The notes under the pieces are model-generated. The model had not been told where the DNA came from, made no database searches, and saw nothing but the letters and a program-made list of their open reading frames with translations. Shown here piece after piece: positions 24,923-31,844 of a DNA stretch of 38,516 nt. A program made the position numbers and the translations under genes. This stretch comes from Nostoc sp. FACHB-973 (lineage in GTDB: Bacteria; Cyanobacteriota; Cyanobacteriia; Cyanobacteriales; Nostocaceae): positions 1-38,516 of the forward strand of contig NZ_JACJSJ010000082.1 of the NCBI RefSeq assembly GCF_014698115.1, in the 5' to 3' direction. Each line of letters begins with the position of its first letter. Positions within the stretch are counted from its first letter, which is position 1.

Positions 24923-25396
24923 TTAATAGCAACCGTAATGGGAATTCCTATCTACATAATCATAGTTTATGAGGTAATGACAGTATAGGGGGTCATAAAC
25001 CCTTTGATGCGAATTTCTGTATCGATTGTGATGCCGTCTACGGTAATAAATATTTTGGGGATAGTAAAGCCTTTGACGGTAATAATTTCTGCGTCTTTGA
25101 TGATACTGCCTATGATGGCGATAATATCGACGATGCCTCCGATAATAACGTCGGTATTTTCGATGTTTTAATTTTTCAGTATCAACTTCCAAATCTTCCG
25201 AAATTGAGGAATATTCTGTAACTGAATTTGGCAAGAAATTCAGGACATTTTGATTTACCTTTGTCCGGACGGTTGAGGTGCTGAATTCCTTTGAAGTTGG
25301 TAGCATCTGCAACTCATTTTTTTCAGATGCTGCGGCTATCTCCAATCCCAGGAAACTGGGCAATAATAAAACACTGATTACAAATTTCCAAAACAC
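24923..25396 (-). CDS. Small secreted Arg/Tyr/His-rich protein
   Basis: A 157-residue protein I do not recognise. Residues 1-23 form a signal peptide (MFWKFVISVLLLPSFLGLEI then AAASE). Residues 24-72 are acidic/polar. From about 77 to 127 the chain is almost only Arg, Tyr, His and Gln (RKYRRYYRRHRRYYRHHRQY and on), ending in YYPQNIYYRRRHHNRYR and a tyrosine-rich tail with two cysteines (PLYCHYLINYDYVDRNSHYGCY). The DNA of this part is a degenerate repeat. It would be strongly basic outside the cell, perhaps binding anionic polysaccharide (inference). 177 bases separate it from the beta-propeller gene on the same strand. Confidence 0.6.
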   Translation of the reverse strand: MFWKFVISVLLLPSFLGLEIAAASEKNELQMLPTSKEFSTSTVRTKVNQNVLNFLPNSVTEYSSISEDLEVDTEKLKHRKYRRYYRRHRRYYRHHRQYHQRRRNYYRQRLYYPQNIYYRRRHHNRYRNSHQRVYDPLYCHYLINYDYVDRNSHYGCY

Positions 25397-25486
25397 TGTT
25401 TCATGCTCCTAATTTCTTATTCCCTGGCTTAAATAGGGAATGCCAACTGATGTAAAGCTCTGGCTTAAATAGGAATTACGCAGTGA

Positions 25487-25533
25487 AACAAAAAATTAAG
25501 GCTTGTTTTTATTGAACTAAAAACATAGCCTTT
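25487..25533 (-). terminator. Intrinsic terminator after the beta-propeller gene
   Basis: On the minus strand, AAGGCTATGTTTTT pairs with AAAAACAAGCCTT across an eight-base loop (plus-strand arms 25498-25510 and 25519-25532), followed by AATTTTTTG. It lies about 40 bases after the stop of the 25574-27796 gene. Confidence 0.65.
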
Positions 25534-25573
25534 ATAAATGATATCATGTGCAGTAGAAAATCGATATAAATGC

Positions 25574-27796
25574 TCACCCTGCTAAGCGATACATAATCAC
25601 TTTTCCTTTCCAATTTTCTTCTACAAATACTAAGTACTCGCCATTAGAACACCGAAAAGCGCGGATACCGTAGGGTATATCAATCCAGCCACTTTCGCTT
25701 CCAACTTCAGGGCCTGGTTTTAATTGTTTTACTTCCACTCCTGTGGTTGCATTATAAACATATACCTCTGCGGTTTTAACTGTGACGGCGAAAACATAAT
25801 TTCCCGCCACACTCATTGCAGCTGTGGAGACTTCGCGTTTGCCGGTGGTGTCGTAGGGAATCACAGCCCGCCACTTGGGAGTGCGATTTCCTTTACTCCA
25901 ATTGTCAAAGCGAGCAATTTCAGATCCCACAACTCCGCTATCGTCACCGAATGCCGGATTATCCACTGTGAAGCCTGACAAATACATGGTATCTGTTTGG
26001 GGGAAATATTCAATGCGCCGCAAATCGTTAAATATCTCAGGGGTAGTTTGCTTTTGCATCGAACTATAACTGTAGATGGGGTTACCCTTAGCATCTATTC
26101 CCTGTAACGGATAATGTCGGATACCATTACCATCTTGGGTTCGCAAAGCTTTCCAAACATCTCCTTTGCTGTCTACCCACCAACCGCCAAGATGGGGATA
26201 GTCTTTGCTGGTATCATATTCGTTGTTTTCAAATTTGCCATTACCGTTGCTGTCTCGCCAGATCCATTCACCTTTTTCTGGTTGATAGGGTGGCCAATTT
26301 CCACTAAGAGATTGTTTATCTGTGCCATTAGTACCAACAAACATTCCGGCTGGTATGGCAATTTTACCGTCTGTGGTGGGATTGAAGCGATATATTTGCA
26401 GAAAGCTGCTATACATATCTGTGAGGAACAAAAACGGTTTGCCTTGGATGCGGCGCACAAAGGTTGCATCTGGGGATGTGTGCAAACGTGGATCTTGTGG
26501 ATATTTAAAAGGATTTAAGGTGTAGGCTTTGTAAGTCCATTGCTTACCAGCAGGCTTACTATAATCCATTTGATATTGTTCTTGTTTGGTGAATAAGTCT
26601 ACACCATCAGTTTTGGGATCGGCATCTGCATTATCGACAAATATTAATCCTAGCGATCGCCACATCAATTTACCTGATGGCGAGAATTTCCGCAAATCTG
26701 TTCCGGATTTATTGAAACCATTACTATTTATATAGATATTACCTGATGCATCTGTGCCAACTCCGGTAAGTCCATAAAGTTTCAAATCTCGGACTTCACC
26801 AGGAACTCCTGTATAGATACCGTTTTTACAGCCAAAACTGCCTACTTGTTTCGGCTGATCTTTGATGTCATAAATCAATATTTGCTGGCGCGAACCATTT
26901 TCTGCCACTAACAGCTTACCCTGAGGATCGATGGCGATCGCTGTTGGTTCAATAATATCTGCAATTTGTTGGGGCAATTGCTTTCCACTTTGGGAATAAT
27001 GTAAAATCTTTGCAGGATTAGTACCATTTTTGTTTTGAATAATCCACAGATTTTTTTGTTTATCAACTGCGATCGCTCCTGGATTAGCAACAGTAAAGCT
27101 GCGAAGTTCCTTCATCGTCTCAGCATCATAAACCCGAATCTGGTTAGCAGCCAAATCACTCACATACAATTCACTTCCGACAATTCCTAATCCAGCAACT
27201 TCGCTTTTAGTGCTGACAATTAACATACTTTTATCCCAGCCACGTCCCTCAGGAAACGGTGCAGGTTTTCCCGACAAATCATAGCGTCTAACACAGTGCC
27301 AAGCTGTTCCTTCTGCTGGATAATCTTCTTTTGTATTGCCCGTCGATCCCTGAGTCATGGCAATGTAAATATATTTACTATTTGCTGTAACAGCTTTGCC
27401 ACCACCACGACCCCAACCGTGAGTATCACCAAGGGCATTTACAATTTTACCATCCTTATATATTCCTGCTTCTGTTCCGGCTTCATCCCAATGGCTGTTA
27501 GTATACACCGTACCATCGGCGGTAACATACATTGCTTCTATATTGTTTTGTATCCGCAGACTTCCACTGCCAATGCTATTACCTATCCAGGATGTTTGAT
27601 AGCTGAGTGTAGCTGTTCCAGTTGTCGCCCAATCTGTTGTAATGCCAATGGTAGTAACCAAAACTCCAACAATTAGACTAAATAAAAATTTGAAAGTTTT
27701 ATTTCTTTGCAAATATTTTAAATTAGATAATTTTTTAATTTGCTGTGTTAACTGTTGACGGAGTTTTACTAACTGCGCCATTAATTTATTTTTCAT
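25574..27796 (-). CDS. Membrane-anchored or secreted beta-propeller (NHL/SMP-30-like) protein
   Basis: A 740-residue extracytoplasmic protein. A basic, Gln/Leu-rich N-terminus (1-35) precedes one hydrophobic segment (about 36-60, FLFSLIVGVLVTTIGITTDW), acting as signal anchor or signal peptide. The rest is a series of propeller blades, with repeated phrases such as PGAIAVDKQKNLWI, PTAIAIDPQGKLLV and LTGVGTDASGNIYI. An EF-hand-like calcium loop DSNGNGKFENNE is at about 513-524. No catalytic residues are recognised. It is divergent from two glycosyltransferase genes across 482 bases, which fits an envelope role. The upstream Met codons allow starts at residue 1 or 6. Confidence 0.75.
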   Translation of the reverse strand: MKNKLMAQLVKLRQQLTQQIKKLSNLKYLQRNKTFKFLFSLIVGVLVTTIGITTDWATTGTATLSYQTSWIGNSIGSGSLRIQNNIEAMYVTADGTVYTNSHWDEAGTEAGIYKDGKIVNALGDTHGWGRGGGKAVTANSKYIYIAMTQGSTGNTKEDYPAEGTAWHCVRRYDLSGKPAPFPEGRGWDKSMLIVSTKSEVAGLGIVGSELYVSDLAANQIRVYDAETMKELRSFTVANPGAIAVDKQKNLWIIQNKNGTNPAKILHYSQSGKQLPQQIADIIEPTAIAIDPQGKLLVAENGSRQQILIYDIKDQPKQVGSFGCKNGIYTGVPGEVRDLKLYGLTGVGTDASGNIYINSNGFNKSGTDLRKFSPSGKLMWRSLGLIFVDNADADPKTDGVDLFTKQEQYQMDYSKPAGKQWTYKAYTLNPFKYPQDPRLHTSPDATFVRRIQGKPFLFLTDMYSSFLQIYRFNPTTDGKIAIPAGMFVGTNGTDKQSLSGNWPPYQPEKGEWIWRDSNGNGKFENNEYDTSKDYPHLGGWWVDSKGDVWKALRTQDGNGIRHYPLQGIDAKGNPIYSYSSMQKQTTPEIFNDLRRIEYFPQTDTMYLSGFTVDNPAFGDDSGVVGSEIARFDNWSKGNRTPKWRAVIPYDTTGKREVSTAAMSVAGNYVFAVTVKTAEVYVYNATTGVEVKQLKPGPEVGSESGWIDIPYGIRAFRCSNGEYLVFVEENWKGKVIMYRLAG

Positions 27797-28278
27797 ATAA
27801 TCTTTATCTAATTATTTCCAATCTTCCTAACTTATTTGTAACCAGTTAATATTTCTCTTCTCTCTCCTCTCTGCGCCTCTGCGTGAGATTTTTTAGTCTA
27901 TATTCACAATCTAAATTGGATAACTGTATATACAATTATTATTTTCAAAATCCGCAAAAAAATCTAATTAGCTTGAATTGATAAAAATTTCAGGTATTAA
28001 TATTTACTCGTTAAACAAATATAGATAGTAAAATTTAATACAAACTTTGACACTATCCACTAATTTATAGTGATTTTTTCCTTTCACTATCTACCATTCA
28101 TCTACCTCAAACAACAGGTATCATATTTATCATATTAGGTATTCTTTAGTTAATTAAAACACTGGATTTAATTGCTTGTTGACGTGAAGATATAAATAGT
28201 TTATAAATTGGTGTTCTCTAAAAAAACTCTTATTGATAATGCGTATCTTGTTTTAATACATTTATAGGAGAAACATCC
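27797..28278. promoter_or_regulatory. Divergent A/T-rich promoter region
   Basis: 482 very A/T-rich bases between the beta-propeller gene and the first GT4 gene. Near the propeller start is CTCTCTGCGCCTCTGCGTGAG (27868-27888), a repeat also seen in part at 3590-3613 upstream of rfbB. No firm promoter boxes or ORFs were recognised. Confidence 0.5.
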
Positions 28279-29448
28279 GTGGAAAATAAAAAAGAACATT
28301 TCGTTTCACCATCTGCATCTATTCTCACCTTGGGATTAGGCTGGTTTCCTGAAAATCCCGGAGGATTAGAAAGGTATATTTATGAACTAACTCATAAATT
28401 AGCAGCCAATCAAGACCACATTGAATTATGCGGAGTCGGTCTACCAGATGCAGAACTAAATTCCCCGATTAAGCTGACTAACTTAGCATCTGTTGATACT
28501 AATATTTGTCAAAGATTATGGTCAATTCGCCAAAACTTTCAGAAAACCAGAACAAATAAACCAGATGCGATTAATCTGCACTTTGCATTATACAGCTTTC
28601 CAATTTTAGATATTTTGCCAAAAGGAGTACCAGTTACTTTTAACTTTCATGGCCCTTGGGCTTCTGAGAGTAAGCAGGAAGTAGTTAATAAAAATCTTAG
28701 TCTTTTAATTAAGCATTGGCTGATAGAACAAACCACTTATAATCGCTGCGATCGCTTTATAGTTCTCAGCAAAGCATTTGGCAGTATTTTACATCAAAAA
28801 TATCAAGTTCCGTGGAATAAAATTAATGTTATCCCTGGTGGAGTTGATATTAATTGGTTTCAACCAAATTTATCAGCCCAGGAAGCTTGTAGACAATTAG
28901 GCTGGCCTGATAATCGTCGGATTCTCTTTACATCACGCCGCTTAGTACATCGAACTGGGGTTGACAAATTATTACAAGCGATCGCTATAATTAAGCCCAG
29001 AATACCAGATATTTGGCTAGCGATCGCCGGTCGTGGTCACATCCAAGCTGCACTACAACAACAGGCTACAGAATTAGGACTAGACGACAACGTTAAATTT
29101 TTAGGTTTTCTACCTGATGAGCAATTACCAATAGCTTATCAAGCTGCTAAATTAACTGTCATGCCTAGTCAATCTTTTGAAGGATTTGGATTGGTAATAG
29201 TTGAATCTCTAGCTTGTGGTACTCCAGTTTTATGTACTCCAGTTGGGGGAATGCCAGAAATTTTAACGGAATTTTCACCCGATTTGATTACTACTTCCCC
29301 CGAAGCATCAGCAATTGCCGAAAAATTAGAACAGGCGCTACTAGGAAACATCCCCATCCCTTCAAAAGAAGCCTGTCGTCACTACGCAGTTACACATTAT
29401 GATTGGAATCAAGTTGCCCAGCAAGTACGGAATGTTCTATTAAATTAA
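28279..29448 (+). CDS. GT4-family glycosyltransferase
   Basis: A 389-residue GT-B glycosyltransferase. The N-terminal acceptor half has LGLGWFPENPGGLERYIYEL (18-37), the middle linker VIPGGVDINWF (about 185-195), and the donor-binding half LFTSRRLVHRTGVDKLLQA, then QSFEGFGLVIVESLACGTPV with the double-Glu signature of GT4 enzymes. The start is a GTG at 28279 with a strong AGGAG ten bases before it. A second GT4 gene follows 78 bases on, probably in one transcript. Cytoplasmic face of the membrane, likely in exopolysaccharide synthesis. Sugar specificity unknown. Confidence 0.88.
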   Translation: MENKKEHFVSPSASILTLGLGWFPENPGGLERYIYELTHKLAANQDHIELCGVGLPDAELNSPIKLTNLASVDTNICQRLWSIRQNFQKTRTNKPDAINLHFALYSFPILDILPKGVPVTFNFHGPWASESKQEVVNKNLSLLIKHWLIEQTTYNRCDRFIVLSKAFGSILHQKYQVPWNKINVIPGGVDINWFQPNLSAQEACRQLGWPDNRRILFTSRRLVHRTGVDKLLQAIAIIKPRIPDIWLAIAGRGHIQAALQQQATELGLDDNVKFLGFLPDEQLPIAYQAAKLTVMPSQSFEGFGLVIVESLACGTPVLCTPVGGMPEILTEFSPDLITTSPEASAIAEKLEQALLGNIPIPSKEACRHYAVTHYDWNQVAQQVRNVLLN

Positions 29449-29473
29449 AGAAGTAAAGACGCGAAAATTGCTT

Positions 29474-29497
29474 TGTAGAGACGCGATAAATCGCGTC
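29474..29497. repeat. Palindromic repeat (GTAGAGACGCG type)
   Basis: AGACGCGATAAATCGCGTCT forms an eight-base stem within the 78-base gap between the two glycosyltransferase genes. It belongs to the common Nostoc GTAGAGACG palindromes, as does 30660-30688. Confidence 0.75.
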
Positions 29498-29526
29498 TGA
29501 ATTATATAGTATTATAAGGAAGTTTT

Positions 29527-30663
29527 ATGAAAATATTTTTCCTAGACCAAAGTGGTAAACCAGGCGGTGCAGAATTGTGTTTAATAGATATTGCTAAACC
29601 CTATCGACATGACGCTTTAGTAGGTTTATTTGCAGATGGTTCATTTAAAGATTTACTACAGCAAAATAATATTCCGGTAGAAGTTCTCACAACTCAAGTA
29701 ATCCAAGTTCGCAAAGAAAGCAGTTTGATACAAGGTTTAAATAGTTTCAGACAACTTATACCTTTAATTACTAAAGTAGTTAAAAAAGCGCGTGAATACG
29801 ATTTAATCTACGCCAACACCCAAAAGGCATTAGTTGTAGGAGCAATAGCGAGTTTTTTCAGTCGTCGTCCTCTGGTTTATCATTTACATGATATTCTTTC
29901 CACAGAACATTTTAGCCAAACGAACCTTCGCATAGCTGTTAACCTTGCTAATAGTTTTGCATCATTAGTAATTGCTAATTCTCAAGCCAGTAAAACAGCT
30001 TTTATAGAAGCAGGAGGACGCAAAGACATCATTGAAGTTGTCTATAACGGTTTTGAACCGAAAAATTATCATACAGATGAATCTGACATCAAAAAATTGC
30101 ACCAAGATTTAGAATTAGAAGGAAAATTTATAGTTGGACATTTTAGCAGACTTGCACCTTGGAAAGGGCAGCATATTTTAATTGATGCCCTTGCTAAATG
30201 TCCGCCACAGGCAACTGCAATTTTAGTCGGTGATGCATTATTTGGCGAACAAAATTACGTCCAACAGTTACACCAACAAGTCGCTAAATTGGGACTAGAA
30301 AACCGCGTCAAATTTTTAGGATTTCGTTCAGATATTCCCCAATTAATGTCAGCTTGTGACTTAGTAGCACATACTTCGACTTGTCCAGAACCTTTTGGTA
30401 GAGTGATTGTTGAAGCAATGCTATGTGAAAAACCTGTAATTGCAGCAAAAGCTGGGGGTGCAATGGAATTAGTACAACACGGACTGAATGGTTTTCTTGT
30501 AACACCAGGAGAACCCCAGGAACTTGCACAAACGATTATCACCTGTCTTCAAGAAAGGGAAATAACTGCAACTATAGCCAAGAATGCCAGAATTCATGCT
30601 ACAGAACGTTTTGACGTTGCAACCATTAATCAGCAAATTGCTCAACTGCTGTCCGAGATGTAG
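29527..30663 (+). CDS. GT4-family glycosyltransferase
   Basis: A 378-residue GT-B glycosyltransferase beginning MKIFFLDQSGKPGGAELCL, with the glycine-rich acceptor loop at 11-15. Donor-site blocks are GHFSRLAPWKGQHILIDAL (about 200-218), CPEPFGRVIVEAMLCEKPV (about 287-305, with the E(x7)E signature) and HGLNGFLVTPGEPQELA. The ATG at 29527 follows AAGGA. It is the second gene of the pair. Its stop codon lies inside a perfect palindromic repeat, so the last residues may have been changed by repeat insertion. The exact sugar cannot be told. Confidence 0.88.
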   Translation: MKIFFLDQSGKPGGAELCLIDIAKPYRHDALVGLFADGSFKDLLQQNNIPVEVLTTQVIQVRKESSLIQGLNSFRQLIPLITKVVKKAREYDLIYANTQKALVVGAIASFFSRRPLVYHLHDILSTEHFSQTNLRIAVNLANSFASLVIANSQASKTAFIEAGGRKDIIEVVYNGFEPKNYHTDESDIKKLHQDLELEGKFIVGHFSRLAPWKGQHILIDALAKCPPQATAILVGDALFGEQNYVQQLHQQVAKLGLENRVKFLGFRSDIPQLMSACDLVAHTSTCPEPFGRVIVEAMLCEKPVIAAKAGGAMELVQHGLNGFLVTPGEPQELAQTIITCLQEREITATIAKNARIHATERFDVATINQQIAQLLSEM

Positions 30664-30688
30664 AGACGTTGCAATGCAACGTCTCTAC
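30660..30688. repeat. Palindromic repeat overlapping a stop codon
   Basis: GTAGAGACGTTGCA pairs with TGCAACGTCTCTAC (a near-continuous 29-base palindrome). The TAG at 30661-30663 is the stop codon of the second GT4 gene. It may also serve as a transcript-end hairpin. Confidence 0.85.
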
Positions 30689-30752
30689 AATGATTCATGC
30701 ACAATCGTTTTCATACATCGAATCAGCAAGGCCTAATTGCGAAATGGTATGA

Positions 30753-31124
30753 CTACAAACCGACTAATTCGTGCGATTCAAAATCAGTGAGTTGTTGAGC
30801 GATCGCTAATCTAGCTTCCAACTTTGCTACACTAAACTGATTACGCAGATATTCTAAATGCCCGATGGCATTTGCCTTTTCCCCAGTCAAGCGGATTAAA
30901 GTATCCATTGCCTTTTGATATTCCTGATTCACAAGCAGCACTTCAAAACGCCGCGCCTTCCGTTGAGCATCATTTTTCAAATCCATCTCAAAGGCGGCGA
31001 CGCGATCCGCATTGCCTTCAAATCGGTTAATCTGGTGCTGCACTGCCATTAACTGAGAATCTATTTCATTAGCCCGTTGGGCAGCTTGAGCGATGGCACC
31101 TGGATAATGACTCAGTTGCATCAT
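30753..31124 (-). CDS. Small helical protein of unknown function
   Basis: A 123-residue protein not recognised. It is almost wholly helical and charged, with heptad-like spacing (AQRANEIDSQLMAVQHQINR, then QRKARRFEVLLVNQEYQKAM), no cysteine, no signal and no membrane segment. A coiled-coil or helical-bundle protein is likely. It starts with two adjacent ATG codons at 31124, preceded by GAGGAAAG. Its promoter and leader (31185-31267) closely resemble those of the next gene upstream, so the two are probably regulated together although unlike in sequence. Confidence 0.65.
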   Translation of the reverse strand: MMQLSHYPGAIAQAAQRANEIDSQLMAVQHQINRFEGNADRVAAFEMDLKNDAQRKARRFEVLLVNQEYQKAMDTLIRLTGEKANAIGHLEYLRNQFSVAKLEARLAIAQQLTDFESHELVGL

Positions 31125-31184
31125 CTAATAACTTTCCTCTAAGGTCAAGAATTTAATGCTTAAGCATAAAACTAACCCCGGAAT

Positions 31185-31267
31185 CCATTTCCCAAAAGGC
31201 TGTCACAGAGAAGTTTATGCTTAATCAGGTTTATAAACCTATATATCTATTATAGTAAAAAAGTACT
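31185..31267 (-). promoter_or_regulatory. Promoter with LexA-like box and conserved leader (copy 1)
   Basis: On the minus strand, AGTACTTTTTTACT (plus 31254-31267) runs into the -10 box TATAAT (31249-31254). It fits the cyanobacterial LexA consensus RGTACNNNDGTWCB at all positions but one. Downstream in the leader are the palindrome AGGTTTATAAACCT (31227-31240), the block CTCTGTGACAGCCTTTTGG that matches copy 2, and another palindrome ATGCTTAAGCAT (31156-31167). Confidence 0.5.
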
Positions 31268-31322
31268 GATTTTAACTGACTCAAAGACTCTGTTTTGGTC
31301 AGATTTACCTTGGATTTGGTTG

Positions 31323-31358
31323 TAGAAAAAATTGAAGTTGCGTTAAACCAAACGCAAC
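31323..31358 (-). terminator. Intrinsic terminator after the 31393-31656 gene
   Basis: On the minus strand, GTTGCGTT, a TGGTTT-type loop and AACGCAAC form an eight-base stem followed by TTCAATTTTTTC. It lies 35 bases after the stop of the upstream small gene, which separates its transcript from that of the 30753-31124 gene. Confidence 0.7.
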
Positions 31359-31392
31359 CCAACAATGTCTCTTGGGAAATGCTGTATCTACC

Positions 31393-31656
31393 TCAAGCCG
31401 CTTCTCGCAGTTGTGACGGCACATTCACTTCTGGAAACGAAAGCGAAAGTTGTTCGGCTTGAGGTACCGCAGCTTGTTCTAAAACTTGAACTTCGATATT
31501 TACACTCACCAAATAACTGCCTGTATCTGCACCAACTGCTTCAGCAATTAATTTGGCAATATCCGGACGCTTGGCTGTCAACGGGTCACGTAAAATGCAC
31601 CGATCCCATTCATGCTTGGCAGTCGGATTGAGGTTGAGAATATAATGCTTCATCAT
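31393..31656 (-). CDS. Small protein of unknown function
   Basis: An 87-residue protein not recognised. A mixed helix/strand pattern starts MMKHYILNLNPTAKHEWD. A helix follows (KRPDIAKLIAEAVGA), then a strand SYLVSVNIEVQVLEQ and a short Pro/Glu tail. No signal, membrane segment or cysteine beyond one at residue 20. Like the neighbouring gene it begins with two ATG codons, and its promoter and leader share a LexA-like box and a conserved block with that gene. It has its own terminator, so regulation rather than an operon links them. Confidence 0.6.
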   Translation of the reverse strand: MMKHYILNLNPTAKHEWDRCILRDPLTAKRPDIAKLIAEAVGADTGSYLVSVNIEVQVLEQAAVPQAEQLSLSFPEVNVPSQLREAA

Positions 31657-31673
31657 TGAACTAACCCTTTAAC

Positions 31674-31757
31674 CCATCTTCCACAAGGTTTTCACAGAGC
31701 CGTTGTGCGTTTGACTAGGCTTTGTGAACGCTATCCCTATTATAGTATATTTGTACT
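31674..31757 (-). promoter_or_regulatory. Promoter with LexA-like box and conserved leader (copy 2)
   Basis: On the minus strand, AGTACAAATATACT (plus 31744-31757) overlaps the -10 box TATAAT (31739-31744). It has one mismatch to RGTACNNNDGTWCB at the same position as copy 1. The leader block GCTCTGTGAAAACCTTGTGG (31680-31699) aligns with copy 1. The distance from -10 to the start codon is about 83 bases (about 125 in copy 1). Confidence 0.5.
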
Positions 31758-31762
31758 AAATT

Positions 31763-31836
31763 AGGGGAGTGGGGAGTAGGGAGTGGGGAGTAGGGGGATG
31801 AGGGGAATAAGCAATGCCCAATGCCCTACTCTCCCT
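31763..31836. repeat. GGGGAGT heptamer tandem repeat
   Basis: Tandem GGGGAGTGGGGAGTAGGGAG units, then GGGGGATGAGGGG and the opposite-sense CAATGCCCAATGCCCTACTC. It lies between the MscS-type channel gene and the upstream promoter of the 31656 gene. Confidence 0.8.
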
Positions 31837-31844
31837 GAAACTAA

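Noticed and set aside
26114..26518. Open frames of up to 134 codons on the plus strand
   Set aside because: Antisense to the well-supported beta-propeller gene; composition follows the complement of that gene.
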